Shown: piece by piece, positions 1 through 10,989 of the stretch
How positions within the stretch are numbered: the stretch's first letter is position 1
Layout: every line of letters starts with the position of its first letter
NCBI RefSeq assembly: GCF_003573695.1
Contig: NC_039363.1
Span: 158,250,406 to 158,314,405 of the forward strand
DNA: 64,000 nt
Reading direction: 5' to 3'
Source of the DNA: Papaver somniferum
Taxonomy: Eukaryota; Streptophyta; Magnoliopsida; Ranunculales; Papaveraceae
Program-made: the position numbers and the translations under genes
The notes under the pieces: generated by a model
Database searches by the model: none
The model's input: the letters and a program-made list of their open reading frames with translations, nothing else
Told to the model about the DNA's origin: nothing

Positions 1-2
1 AT

Positions 3-782
3 TCTCAAAGTTCAGATAATTATGATGTAGAAGAACCTGAGTATGTAGAGGATGCTACTGTCGAGTTTAACGACTCAAAGGAAGTAGATGTTTGTAATAA
101 GAAATCTTCTAATTATTTGAATTGTGAGATTTATACAGGTCACTTAGTTAAAGATGATAACGATATGGTTATTCATGATATTGTTGCTGCACTATGCGCA
201 ACTTTTGCTGATTCATCTTGTGATTCTCCGAATGTTTTTTTGAATGTTGAACATATTGATGTTGGTCAGGTAATTTTTACCGACGAACTTGAACCTCTAT
301 CTGTTTGCTTATTCCATTTTGCTGATTCTAAAGATCCCATTATGCATGAGACAATTGTTGTAGTACGTCCATTTTTTGCCGATCCATCTAATAGTTCTCG
401 AGATGCATGTACGAATGTGGATCGAATTGATACAGGGAAGTTAACTTGGACTGCTTATTTTGAACCACTCTCCACTTGTTTAGCCCATTTTGCAGAATCC
501 GATGACCCTATGCTAATTAAAATTGTCAATGCATCTGATCCTCCAGTGGGTAATATAGGTAACTTAACAAGGGAAGTTATTTCCGCGGACCTAGACCCAG
601 ATTTAGGAGTTGTTGCTTTTGATAGGACATTAGATATATTCTCAAATCATTTTGTTGAGTATGATGATCCGATGCATATTGCAATTTTTAGGGCATTGCT
701 TCCTCCTATTTCTAATGAAGATAGCTTGCCAACTGAAAATATTTCAATTGATCTTGAGCCAAATTCAGTGTCTGCGTTTTGA
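3..782 (+). CDS. Acidic tandem-repeat protein of the retroelement (5' partial)
   Basis: The frame is open from the window edge to the stop at 782, about 259 codons, and no ATG start is visible. I do not recognise the product. It is acidic and made of about 3.7 diverged repeats of roughly 57 residues. Each unit starts near a DP-M or ND-M motif followed by an isoleucine-rich stretch, passes through a D/E-LEP or YFEPL-type motif, and ends in HFADS, HFAES or HFVEY. There is no zinc knuckle, DTG protease motif or RT motif. Its position just upstream of the 3' non-coding tail corresponds to the extra ORF of Athila-like elements, but nothing suggests an envelope protein: no clear signal peptide or membrane span. 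An intact frame of this length argues for recent constraint or a young copy. Confidence 0.55.
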   Translation, partial: SQSSDNYDVEEPEYVEDATVEFNDSKEVDVCNKKSSNYLNCEIYTGHLVKDDNDMVIHDIVAALCATFADSSCDSPNVFLNVEHIDVGQVIFTDELEPLSVCLFHFADSKDPIMHETIVVVRPFFADPSNSSRDACTNVDRIDTGKLTWTAYFEPLSTCLAHFAESDDPMLIKIVNASDPPVGNIGNLTREVISADLDPDLGVVAFDRTLDIFSNHFVEYDDPMHIAIFRALLPPISNEDSLPTENISIDLEPNSVSAF

Positions 783-1268
783 ATGAACACTACTGAACAA
801 TTTGTACCTTTGTGTGTGATTAATTTACTCATCCCGATAAAGTATGACTTGATTAATACAGATTGTTTTGAACAAGGAATGAGTTTTCTTATATGTTTGG
901 CTGATTATAATCTTCGCAGGTTCTTATGTGCAGCTAACTTGATATGTTGGGTTGATTCCCAACTTTTCAGACTTTATTTATATGCTTGGAAGGTTGCTGT
1001 TGTGTATCACCTTCACTTTACTTGAGATTACTTGATGCGCGCAAGCAGGGAACAAATACATTCGCTTCGTGGGAGTCAACCCATCAGTTTTGTTCCCTTT
1101 ACTTTATCTTCTATTTTCGTTTGGGTATTGCATATTGCATTTTGGAATTTTGCACCTTAACTCTACGTTGGATGACTCAATGTACTCAACTACATTGAGG
1201 ACAATGTAAAGTTTAAGTGTGGGGGAGCGGTTAACACTTTGGATTTTTATAGGTTATTCACTTTTATG
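783..1268 (+). other. Non-coding spacer with internal purine-rich tract
   Basis: No convincing ORF. At about 1191-1228 a GAGGACAATGT-like stretch leads into GTTTAAGTGTGGGGGAG. This resembles a polypurine tract but lies about 315 bases before the LTR, so it is an internal copy rather than the plus-strand primer itself. Confidence 0.4.
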
Positions 1269-1495
1269 TTATGACCAGTCGTGAGTGGGTCTATTTTAGG
1301 AATCTTATTGCATTTCATGACCGGTTGTGGAGCGGGTCTGTATCAAAAAAAAAGTGGTTTATTTGAGTCTATTGCATTTTATGACCAGCTGTGGAACCAG
1401 ATCTCTATAAAAAAAGAAACAGAAAAACAAATCATGATGACCAGCTGTTGAGGTGGTCTTGAAGTTTTGTATATGATTAGCTGTTGAGTGGATCT
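1269..1495 (+). repeat. Five degenerate copies of a ~25-bp ATGACCAGCTG motif
   Basis: Copies begin near 1271, 1318, 1380, 1437 and 1473. Each reads approximately ATGACCAGCTGTTGAGTGGGTCT with substitutions, spaced about 35-60 bases apart. They sit directly upstream of the polypurine tract. CAGCTG is itself palindromic. The function is unknown. Confidence 0.55.
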
Positions 1496-1524
1496 AATTT
1501 CTATTTTGTTCGGGACTAGCATAA

Positions 1525-1542
1525 TGTAAGTGTGGGGGAATC
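1525..1542 (+). promoter_or_regulatory. Polypurine tract of the left element
   Basis: The tract GTAAGTGTGGGGGAA lies just before the LTR start. It is the expected plus-strand primer position and matches the tract at 9046-9062 (opposite strand) of the neighbouring element. Confidence 0.6.
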
Positions 1543-3880
1543 TAATAAGCACGCAAATACGACACTTTTATACCTACATTTATACTAGCTAGGTCTCGAT
1601 ATCCCGCTAATAACTATATTTTGGAGCTTTTACAGGAATTACAAGTGAAATCCGATCATCGGACCAAAAAATGACCAAAATGGATGGCCTGGTATCTTTA
1701 TATATAGCACCACTCAAATCACTCATGGCACTGATTGGAGTTGGAGCTTAAGGGGAGCTTGTGGCTGGCAAGCCAACAACGTAACGCCGCACCACTTAAG
1801 TCATCTGATGGCCTGAGAGGTTGATGGCCTGAGAGGTTGATGTACTGGAACAAAGAAATGATTTTCTTTGCCATACGTGTCGGCTGCACTAATGGGCTAA
1901 GAAGGTAGACGTGGATGCTTGTGCACCACAGTTGTTGGTGACATTTCTTAGGCATTGAACAGCATCATCTCTTCTTATGAAAAATTAGGTCTAGAAAAAC
2001 AAGGTGGTAGTTCGTTCTCATGTCTTCTTCAAGCTGCTGCTACCAAATCGAGATGGAGAGTCTAATGACGAGAATGAGTGGTGCTGTAATTGAATTTATG
2101 TGGAGTTGTTTGAGATTTTGCAGTAAATTTCTGGCCCGAGAAAGGGATAAAAACGAGTGTTGGTTGCTGTCTGAATCATGCTCTTCGAATCTATGATGAA
2201 AGTAGGTGGTGTTGATTCTGGTTCGTTAGGAAGGATGGGTTCATATGCGATTTGAGTCTACAGCAACAACAAAGTCAGATTTTGAAGATGTTAAGGTTGT
2301 GTTCATGGTGGTGGTTGTAATTACAAATGATCAGTTAGGGATGGTGGCTGTGTTTCAGGCGTAAATGGAGATGAAACCCATTGAATCCGAGTGTGGGTTT
2401 TACTCGCTGGATTTGATTTCAATCAGGGGCTGTCAAATTCAGATGGTGGCAATGTAAAATTGTAGACGAGAATGGAGATAGAATCTAACTGAAACAGCAG
2501 CAATGGAGTTATGGATTGGCTAAGATGGTTTCAGTCGATGAAGAAAGGAGTTGGTGCTGTAGTCATTGAGTTGGCTTAATTTGTTGGGGTTTGTTTATAT
2601 GGACTGAAACTCAATGAAGAAAGTAACAAGAGTTAGGGTTCACAGGGAATAGAAGCTGGAGATTGATAAGGAAGATGGAGATTTTACATAAGCAGCTCTT
2701 GTAAACGTTCATGGCAGCAACTCTCTGCTAGGTGATGCTGTACATGGTTGAATGGGTCTGGTGTTTGTGTTGCGTAAGCAATTGCTGTGATGTATTCCAG
2801 TTCTTAGCCTTGATTTGGTGCAGTTGGTGATGATTGAATTAGTAGAGGAGATGAAGATGGTGTTGGTTCGAATGTTATGAACTGAAGTTCAGGGAGAAAA
2901 GAATGGATTGGGAAAGTCGGGTGGAAGTGCTATGGCAGGAGTTACTAATGGCCTGAATATGAAGTTAGGCAGTGATATATGTTGGCTAGTCTTGTGTGGG
3001 GCTGTTGCCATCGGTTCAGGAAATGGGAGTTGGTGCTGATGGTCGAGAATTAGGAGGACTGAAAGCAGAAAGTGGTGCAGTGGCCGGACTTTAGTGATGT
3101 CTGCATTTGGAAACTGAAGCTGCTTCATGGATTGGGCTTGGCACCTATCAGCTGGGTCCAGATTAACTATAGTCCCAGCAGCACATATAAATACCAGACT
3201 CGAACTCAAGGAGAGGGGCCGTACTCAGGGAAGAAAATTAGGGTTTGCTGTTTTACTTTTCTACTTGCTATGATTTGCTAAACTACTGTTAGGATGAAAG
3301 AATGAACTTGTAGGCTAGATTATTTTATATGTTTTGAACAAGAGTTTCTTTTAATCAAAATCTTAATTTATGTTTGAGTATCTCATATTGGTTGATTGTT
3401 CTTATAAATCTTTTCATGTTTTATGCTAAGTATACTACATAGGTAAGCTATAGACAATCCCATTGAGACCTGATTGATTATAGATTAATGACTATTCTTC
3501 AACTTTGTATGCCAGGTATACATAGTGTTTAGAAGTTCTACTTTTAGGTCGAGATCAAACAATCCTTAGTCGATTAACAAGAATTCTTAATGACTTATCT
3601 TTCATGTTTAAGTAGCCAGGTGTTGCAACTTTACGTGAGTAAAAATACTCTTGCGAAAGAAAATAAGTAAAAATAGACTCATCTTGTTTGTCACTTCAAT
3701 TTATTTGCTTATTTCCGTAGTATAAAGTTCTATAAAGTTCTGAAAATTTCCACTTGAATTGGTTTTGATTAGAATCGTATTAGTTAGAAGTAGTTTACAC
3801 TCCTCGTGGGAACGAACCACATTTGCTATTGTCTACAATTTGGACACCGTGCACTTGCGGTAAAACAAAGTCGGTCTAAC
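1543..3880 (+). repeat. 3' LTR of the left element
   Basis: Starts TAATAAGCACGCAAATACG, probably a mutated TGATAAGCACG start. A TATA-like TTTATATATAG lies near 1698. The 3' part contains CCTCGTGGGAACGAACC and a TTGCGG motif, both typical of the end of LTRs in this group. No ORF in it looks real; short open frames are scattered on both strands. The end is placed near 3880 before a 29-bp tandem repeat and could be some tens of bases off. No TSD can be tested without the 5' LTR. Confidence 0.5.
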
Positions 3881-3938
3881 GACCCATCACTTTGCATTTT
3901 CTTTAGGTAGACCCATCATTTTGCATTTTCTTTGGTTA
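3881..3938 (+). repeat. Two tandem 29-bp units at the LTR border
   Basis: GACCCATCACTTTGCATTTT plus nine bases is followed at once by a near-identical copy beginning at 3910. It marks the probable end of the LTR or the start of the flank. Confidence 0.7.
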
Positions 3939-4735
3939 AAAAACACGAGGACCGGGAAGTTTTTGTTTTCTCACAGCTTCAAATGTGTTCACCATGACAA
4001 ATTGGCTTGTATAATTTCGTTTTTGTCTTCGCATGCTTTTGCCCACATGAAGCACCGGTTGGAAAGATCTTCTTCGGCAACATCTCTCCTTTGGACCTAG
4101 TAGTTACCAAAAACAAGTATGGATTTACATCAAGACAAATATTAACTGTGTAAAACAGAAAATCAATTCCAAAGCATATAATGTGACAAAATTACAATAT
4201 GGTGTAAGTGGACACATCCTTATACCGTTATAATATGGTGTAAGTGGACACATCCTTATACCGTTATAAGTTTCTGCGTATATGAGACACGCAACACGAC
4301 ATACAAAACATAAGTTCGATGGAACACTATTTGATATTTCCTGTTTACTGTGCAGTGTATAATAAATAATACAACAGACTTACTAATTTTTCTCTTAATC
4401 TTGTGTGTCCTCCTCGTCCCGTCCGATATGGAACTTGGATTGTGATATTGCATCTTTTCCCTTCTCCGACTTTAATTTGTAGAGGAAATAAAAATAATTT
4501 CATTAATATGCTAGGATAGTCAATAAGCACGAAAAACAAATTAGAAAAAGAAATGTGTATTCCATACCTTAAATTCGGGCGTTTCTACATGTTTAAGGGA
4601 CTTGTCCCAGCTTTCTTGGTCCACTATCGCTTTGTATGTTTGGGGACGGTTCTTTTTCTGCAGCTTCTTCCATTTCTGCATTTTCTTCCATTTCTGTTTC
4701 TTCTTCCTCTTCCAAATCATTTTCAGAATCATCTC
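3939..4735. other. Unassigned stretch; possible gene fragment on the minus strand
   Basis: This separates the left LTR from the minus-strand element. Two short minus-strand frames have gene-like composition: one near 4020-4090 and a lysine-rich one around 4541-4735 that continues into the element. They are not joined in one frame, and I cannot name a product. They could be captured exons or chance frames. A 36-bp tandem repeat is annotated separately. Confidence 0.25.
4196..4267. repeat. Two perfect tandem 36-bp units
   Basis: AATATGGTGTAAGTGGACAC and the following 16 bases occur twice head to tail with no mismatch that I can see, indicating a very recent slippage or duplication. Confidence 0.85.
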
Positions 4736-6065
4736 ACAACATCCAGTAGAAACGTCTTCCTTCGGCTCGTCTTCTTCGTCTTCGGTCTTCAACTGTTGAT
4801 GATAAACTCTTGAACTTCTTAAACTCTGACAATTTATAACTCTTTTCCTCAATTTCCTTGTTGCTTGAAACTTCTTTATATATTTTTCTCCCCTATGGCC
4901 TTATTGAACAAATAACAACCTAAATGCAAATCTTTTTTTTTTAGATGATAAAACAAGAAAAATAATACAAAAATAACAATGAAAATAGCCATGGTGAAGT
5001 ACTTTACCGTTTGATTCTTCACAACTTGTATTGTCTCATATCATGAACTTCAATAACTCTCATCTTTTGATTTTCTTCGCTCTTGTACTTAAATCTTTAA
5101 TTTTGATATAGAATTTCGCTCCTTATGTGTAAGTCTTCAACATGTATATAAAATCTGCTCATTGTATGTTGCTTTACTTGGATATGAAATGTCGCTCTTA
5201 CTCGTATTGTGCTTGTAAACCTCAAACGTCTTCAACTTTCCTTGTAGATTTTTATGTCCCTCCCTTGTCGATGATGATGGTGTTTCTATGGATCTGTTAT
5301 TGGCGAGAGAGAATGGTGCTAACAACAAATCAAACTACAAGAAGGTGGCTTTCATCTATAGACGTCACCCTCATGATTGACAAAATTAGAACTCAAAGAG
5401 TAGTGCTTCTATTGGTGGAAGGTTGGGCAGCTCACCATTCTACCCGGAATTAACGTACGGTGAAACACACTCAAAAGAAAGCTCTTTAGTCATATACAAA
5501 GAAATCTGGTCTGGTGCCTCAGTTGATATGAAAATAGGTAGTCTCCACTAATGATTGATCAACAACTCTAATAATGCATTTCTCCCTGCGCCTCGTTTGC
5601 ATCACCGGCATGATTAAATCCATTATTTAACACTCTAACAAACAAGAAATCCAACGTAGTTCCCTAACACTTCCAAGTTCAGTATGTCGGTCGGAATCTC
5701 TATGTAAACATACCTAGAAGTATGCTAGTGACTCTAAAATCTCTACAAGTTGGAGGTTTTTAATGCAATTTTTTTTCAAAAATCGACTCAAAAAGGCTAA
5801 AAACTCTATATGCAAAATATCCAAACACTCCCCCAAACTTAAACTCTACATTGTCCTCAATGTAATTGACTCGTCCTAAGTAAAATCAAGGTGGGAAATC
5901 CTAATATGATATGCAAAAGAAGAAAACTAAAAACAAAAGGATAGAAAATACGAAACCTAGGGTTGCCTCCCATGCAACGCTTAGTTTAACGTCCTCAGCC
6001 TGACATTCTTGTTATTGTCCATACACCAACAATCTGAAAATCTGGTAGTCTACCCAGACAACAAT
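4736..6065 (-). other. 3' non-coding part of internal unit 2
   Basis: Matches 9711-10985. It contains a purine-rich tract on the minus strand (plus 5827-5861: CACTCCCCCAAACTTAAACT, then CTCTACATTGTCCTC), which parallels the internal tract of the left element. Short frames here have no recognisable product, although one next to 4736 encodes an EDEEDEPKEDVSTG-like acidic stretch. Confidence 0.5.
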
Positions 6066-7142
6066 CTACAATTCTAATAACATCTTCATGAAAACATTAG
6101 CACAAGATATAAATATTAAAGCTATCACTTTATTGAAGTTTCCCTCACACTTAGTTCTTTCTACACTCGAAAGTGGATAGAGAACATAAAATTCGGGGAC
6201 TTCAAAAGGTTCTTCAGTTTGGTGAACCTGCACAATGCTAGAATCAAACACATCAAGTGGTGGATACTTAGAAGCAAAATAATCTGTTAAAACTTTGGAA
6301 GCACATAACTCCAATCCTAAGTGAGGTATTTTCCTAAAAGCTTGGTTAACAAATCGTTGAGAATCTACTTCAATTGGATGGAAATGATCAATAGATATAT
6401 AATTATGCAAAGGATTAGACAAACCTTGTACCAGATCCTCATTCGTAATTAACAATGAATTATTTACCTCAAGAGTATCGTGGTCCTCTATTAAACTCTT
6501 AATTTCTGCTTCAATCGAAATCTCAGCATCATTATATTCCTTGACAAGTTCAATTGGGTCTTCCACAACTTCAATCAATTTGGTTTCATTATCAATCTCA
6601 ATCTCTTCAACAATCTCATCATCCGAATCGGAATCCTCCCCAAAAAATTCTAGTTCACTTGTGCAAATCCTAGGGTCTTTCGTATGAGTCTCCGACAAAC
6701 AGATAATCGGGTCTACTCCATGCAAATCAACCGTCCTGAAGGTATTGTAATTCATACATTCATTGTAACGTTGATATTCATTTGAGTATGTTACACCTTT
6801 CATAACAATGGTTCGATCATACCAAGGCTCCTCCTTTTGAATATGCAAATGATCATTATTACAATCCGGAGTTGGAATAACTTCATCATTATTATGTGCA
6901 CTTTCCAAAGGTTGCTCATCTTCAAAATATTTATTGTCTTCCATAAGAACTTCAGAATTATTTTGGTTTTGATGCCAAACTTCTTCTTCATTCCTTGTCT
7001 CACTGAGCTGAGCAATTCGTATTTTTAAGTTGTCCACATTCCTTTGAATTTCTTGGAGATGCTCATCTTGATTATGGTAATATTGAACTATTTGTCCTTG
7101 CAACTCCTCCATCATGGTACACATTCTTTCTGCAACACTCAA
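6066..7142 (-). CDS. Element-encoded 358-aa acidic protein, unit 2
   Basis: The longest clean frame in this element. The first ~60 residues are heptad-like and rich in Gln/Glu/Leu (EELQGQIVQYY, LQEIQRNVDNLKIRI), so a short coiled coil is likely. Residues ~60-130 are Asn/Asp/Glu-rich, ~165-220 form an acidic block (EDSDSDDEIVEE), and ~250-330 are more hydrophobic (FRKIPHLGLELCASKVL). No zinc knuckle, protease or polymerase motif is present. The copy in unit 1 keeps most residues but has one frameshift. It could be a rearranged gag-like or accessory protein of a non-autonomous element. I do not recognise it as a named family. Confidence 0.5.
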   Translation of the reverse strand: MSVAERMCTMMEELQGQIVQYYHNQDEHLQEIQRNVDNLKIRIAQLSETRNEEEVWHQNQNNSEVLMEDNKYFEDEQPLESAHNNDEVIPTPDCNNDHLHIQKEEPWYDRTIVMKGVTYSNEYQRYNECMNYNTFRTVDLHGVDPIICLSETHTKDPRICTSELEFFGEDSDSDDEIVEEIEIDNETKLIEVVEDPIELVKEYNDAEISIEAEIKSLIEDHDTLEVNNSLLITNEDLVQGLSNPLHNYISIDHFHPIEVDSQRFVNQAFRKIPHLGLELCASKVLTDYFASKYPPLDVFDSSIVQVHQTEEPFEVPEFYVLYPLSSVERTKCEGNFNKVIALIFISCANVFMKMLLEL

Positions 7143-7192
7143 AGAAATCGGATTAGTAGCATAAGTATCATCTTATCCTTGTGATTGTTCAC

Positions 7193-7396
7193 TTACATGA
7201 CCATCATAAGGTTGTTGACATGTATGAGAATATCCATAAGGTTCTGTGGAATATTGATCATAGCCAAAAGATTGTTTTGATTATACCCATAGGATGGTTG
7301 GTAGTTGTCATATGAATAAGATTGAAAACCATATTGATTACCACAACTGCATTTTTCATCTTGTGCTCCGTACATGTTATTTCCGTAAGGAAACAT
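7193..7396 (-). pseudogene. Y/Q/G-rich leader ORF, unit 2 (same frameshift)
   Basis: Nearly identical to 12172-12375 and broken at the same place, so the frameshift predates the duplication of the unit. The alternative frame runs on as a Tyr/Gln/Pro-rich tract to a stop just before the next ORF, suggesting one original reading frame from 7396 through to 6066. Confidence 0.45.
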
Positions 7397-7488
7397 GACG
7401 ACTCACAAGAAAATAAAATAAAATAAAAACAAAATCTAAAAAGGAAATAAAAACAAGCTAAACGAATAACAAATCAATTAGCGACTGC

Positions 7489-7506
7489 TCCCCAACAGCG
7501 GCGCCA
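7489..7506 (-). other. Primer-binding site, unit 2 (tRNA-Asp-like)
   Basis: Identical to the site at 12468-12485 and placed at the same distance from LTR B. Confidence 0.7.
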
Positions 7507-7511
7507 AAATT

Positions 7512-9045
7512 TGATGCGTGTCGTAACCACAACAAATTAATTAAGGTATTTCACACTAATTAATTGGAAATATATCGATAGTAAGAGATGGTACCCACAG
7601 AGAGCTGTGTACTTGATATGTTATTTATATTAGCAAAACAAAGGAAAACACAAAGGGGGTTGAATAAAAGTAAAATAAAAAGAATAACAAATAAAAGAAA
7701 GATGACCAAGGAATCCTTCGCCGTTATCAAGCGATAACTGGATTAGTATACTTATCTATCTTCATTAGAACCATTCATCACCAACCGTAGGAAAGCAGCT
7801 GGCGCAGTGCTATCCTCAAAGTCCCTTATGTAACCGGATATCGAAGCACTCGCATATCAAGTTCTATCCAACCGAACCACCAAGTAGTAGCGCACTCAAA
7901 GTGTAACCCAACGGAAGCTTTAAGTTATGTAAACTTAGGTTGATCCCAGCAGTTAGACTCTTAGCGCAAGGTCCACTTACTAGTGTTGTCTTCACACCCA
8001 ATTTCTCCACAGAATCCCTCTACAATATCTCGCATTCTCTACTTGTGTAAGGATTAATCAACAATTACACGAATATCCTAACCCTTTATTAGCAATAGAA
8101 TGATCAAAAGATTAATCTAGCATGCACTCCAAACAATCTAATTAATCAATCATGAACCCTATAAATAGTGAAAACAAACGATAAAATGATAGAACTTCGG
8201 ATAGATTTGTATAATAATAAAGCTTCATGCTTAGAATATTGAATTCATCCTCAATCAATAAAATTTTAGCTTCTCATGATTACACAATTACCCGGTTTCC
8301 CCTAAAGGGGTAAACCCTATAATATTTTATGAAGAACAAAAATATAATATGAGATGAGATATGAGATATTAAAAGATATTAAAAGATGTCTTCTTAAGGC
8401 TTTGGATGTCTTCTTATATACAACTCTCAAATTTAGGCTTTAGAATCCTTCCGGGACCGTGTTTCCTTGAGTAGCAAGTCAATTTCGCGTCCAAATATGT
8501 CCCAGGAAGTTGTCAGGTTCGGCTCATAACTTTCCGACCTTTCCCGGACGACCTGACAATTGAAAATTACTCCAGGCGATCACCAGGTTCAGATCACTTG
8601 ATGGAATTAATTTTGAGCCGAACACTCTCCTGTATACTCTTCGAAAATATTGATTTTAAGCTCCAGGTTCCGCTGACTCGAGCTGATGAAGTTATCAGCC
8701 GAACCTCTCTCTGTAACTTCAAGTTTCAGTCTTGTTTCACCTATAACTTCTTCATACGAACTCGGAACGACATCATTCTTTTTGCGTTCTTTTCGTATTA
8801 TCGTTCTCTTCAAGATGGTATTAAGAAATCATAGATTTGAATGAGTTGAATTTGGATTTTGGCCTTCCTTCATTGATAGACTCCACTTCCTTGTTCATTT
8901 AAGCACTTTATAGCTCCTTTTCTGATGATTCACCTGATATGACACATAAACTAGAAAATAATCATAATAACAAGTAATATGCAACAATTATAGATAAAAC
9001 TAGTATGGAATTGACATTCTAAACATGTAAATTAAGTACTTACCA
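7512..9045 (-). repeat. LTR B (1,534 bp), shared by two internal units
   Basis: Aligns with LTR A over its full length with scattered substitutions. On the minus strand TATATAAG (plus 8413-8420) is a plausible TATA box. It is flanked by a polypurine tract on its right and a primer-binding site on its left, which is the signature of a tandem LTR element rather than a simple insertion. Confidence 0.8.
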
Positions 9046-9062
9046 AATTCCCCCACACTTAG
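9046..9062 (-). promoter_or_regulatory. Polypurine tract before LTR B
   Basis: On the minus strand CTAAGTGTGGGGGAATT abuts the TGGTAAG start of LTR B. It is the expected plus-strand primer for unit 1. Confidence 0.7.
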
Positions 9063-10989
9063 CTTTTGCTAGTCCTCGAGCAAACTACCTAAAGTAAAAT
9101 ACAACAACTCCATGTCGTCAAGGATACGAATGCACTTAGCTTATGAAACATGCCGTTAAACCCCTAGGTGTCTCTAGTGGAGGAGTTATGGTATTGTGAG
9201 GGCTTACAAGAGATGTACCCACAAAAGCTACTCCAACTTTAAAGTGTTCCAGCTTCCCAAGCATCCAAAGAGCTATGAGGACAAAGAGTTTATGCATGCT
9301 AGTAATAAGAAGTTAGAAATACCAAAGAACATATTCTCATTCTCAAATGTTGAGTGACAAATAATCACACCATAATGAGAGTACGCGTGATTGAGAGCGA
9401 TCAATAAGCATTTCGCCTCGACTTCTGCCTCACTTAAAAGGATTTTATGATAATTGCACTCAATAAGTCGGATTTTTTATGGGTCTCACATGTGTGCAGG
9501 TAGGAATGAAGAGAGAATCCTGCACAGTTGAATGGTGGGAAGGAAACCTTCCGAATTATTTCTGGAGACCCCACAAGATCGTGGGAAATAAAGTTATTTT
9601 TTCTAATGATCTCTAAGAAAGGAAATGAACCATTATTGTGATAATGAGAGTACTTACCACCTTCACATTTGATTGCAATGATGATAACACCACTTTCACA
9701 TGATCCAATAGAAACGTGTTCCTTCGGCTCGTCTTCTTCATCTTCTTCTTAGTCTTCGGTCTTCAACTGTTGATGATAAACTCTTGAACTTCTTAAACTC
9801 TGACAATTTATAACTCTTTTCCTCAATTTCCTTGTTGCTTGAAACTTCTTTATATATTTTTTTCCCCTATGGCCTTATTGAACAAATAACAACCTAAATG
9901 CATTTTTTTTAGATGATAAAACTAGAAAAATAATACAAAAATAATAATGAAAATGTCCATGGTGAAGTACTTTACCGCTTGATTCTTCACAACTTGTATT
10001 GTCTCATATCATAAACTTCAATAACTCTCATCTTTTGATTTTCTTCGCTCTTGTACTTAAATCTTTAATTTTGATATAGAATTTCGCTCCTTATGTATAA
10101 GTCTTCAACATGTATATAAAAATATGCTCATTGTATGTTGCTTTACTCGGATATGAAATGTCGCTCTTACTCGTATTGTTGCTTGTAAACCTCAAACGTC
10201 TCCAACTTTCATTGTAGATTTTATGTCGCTCCCTTGTTGATGATGATGGTGTTTCTATGGATCTGTTGTTGGCGAGAGAGAATGGTGCTAACTGCAAATC
10301 AAACTACAAGAAGGTGGCTTTCATCTATAGACGTCACCCTCATGATTGACAAAATTATCACTCAAGAGATCAAAGAGTAGTGCTTCTATTGGTGGGAGAT
10401 TTGGTAGCTCACCATTCTACCCGGAATTAACGTACGGTGACAAACACTCAAAATAAGGCTCTTTAGTCATATACAAAGAAATCTGGTTTGGTGCCTCAGT
10501 TGATATGAAAATAGGCAGTCTCCACTAATGATTGATCAGAAACTCTAATAATGCATTTCTCCCTGCACCTCGTTTGCATCACCGGCATGATTAAATCCAT
10601 TATTTAACACTCTAACAAATAAGAAATCCAACGTAGTTCCCTAACACTTCCAAGTTCAGTTATATCGGTCAGAATCTATATGTAAACATACCTACAAGTA
10701 TGCTATTGACTCTAAAATCTCTACAAGTTGGAGGTTTTTTATGCAAATGTTTTTGAAAAATCGACTCAAAAAGGCTAAAAACTCTATATGCAAAATATCC
10801 AAACACTCCCCCAAACTTAAATTCTACATTGTCCTCAATGTAATAGACTCGTCCTAAGTAAAATCAAGGTGGGAAATCCTAATATGATATGCAAAAGAAT
10901 AAAACTAAAAACATTAGGATAGAAAATAAAAAACCTATGGGTTGCCTCCCATTCAGCGCTTAGTTTAACGTCCTCAGCCTGAATTCTTA
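9046..10989 (-). other. 3' non-coding part of internal unit 1
   Basis: Positions 9711-10985 match unit 2; 9063-9700 have no counterpart there because unit 2 is truncated. The purine-rich internal tract recurs at about 10806-10841. No coding sequence recognised. Confidence 0.5.

Larger units (their letters stand above)
1..3880 (+). mobile_element. 3' part of a Ty3-like LTR retrotransposon (runs in from the left)
   Basis: The window opens inside an element read on the plus strand. In order it holds an acidic repeat ORF, a non-coding spacer with a purine-rich GTGTGGGGG motif, degenerate short repeats, a second GTGTGGGGG tract, and then an LTR-like block. A GAGGACAATGT stretch followed by TTTAAGTGTGGGGG is a familiar layout near the 3' end of plant Athila-like Ty3 elements, and it is shared with the minus-strand element at 4.7-14.0 kb. 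The 5' LTR and any gag-pol lie outside the window. The right boundary is approximate because only one LTR can be seen. Confidence 0.65.

Noticed and set aside
4541..4852. 103-aa Lys-rich minus-strand frame as a host gene
   Set aside because: It crosses the border of the truncated element, is low in complexity, and its acidic part is also in the repeat copy at 9.7 kb.
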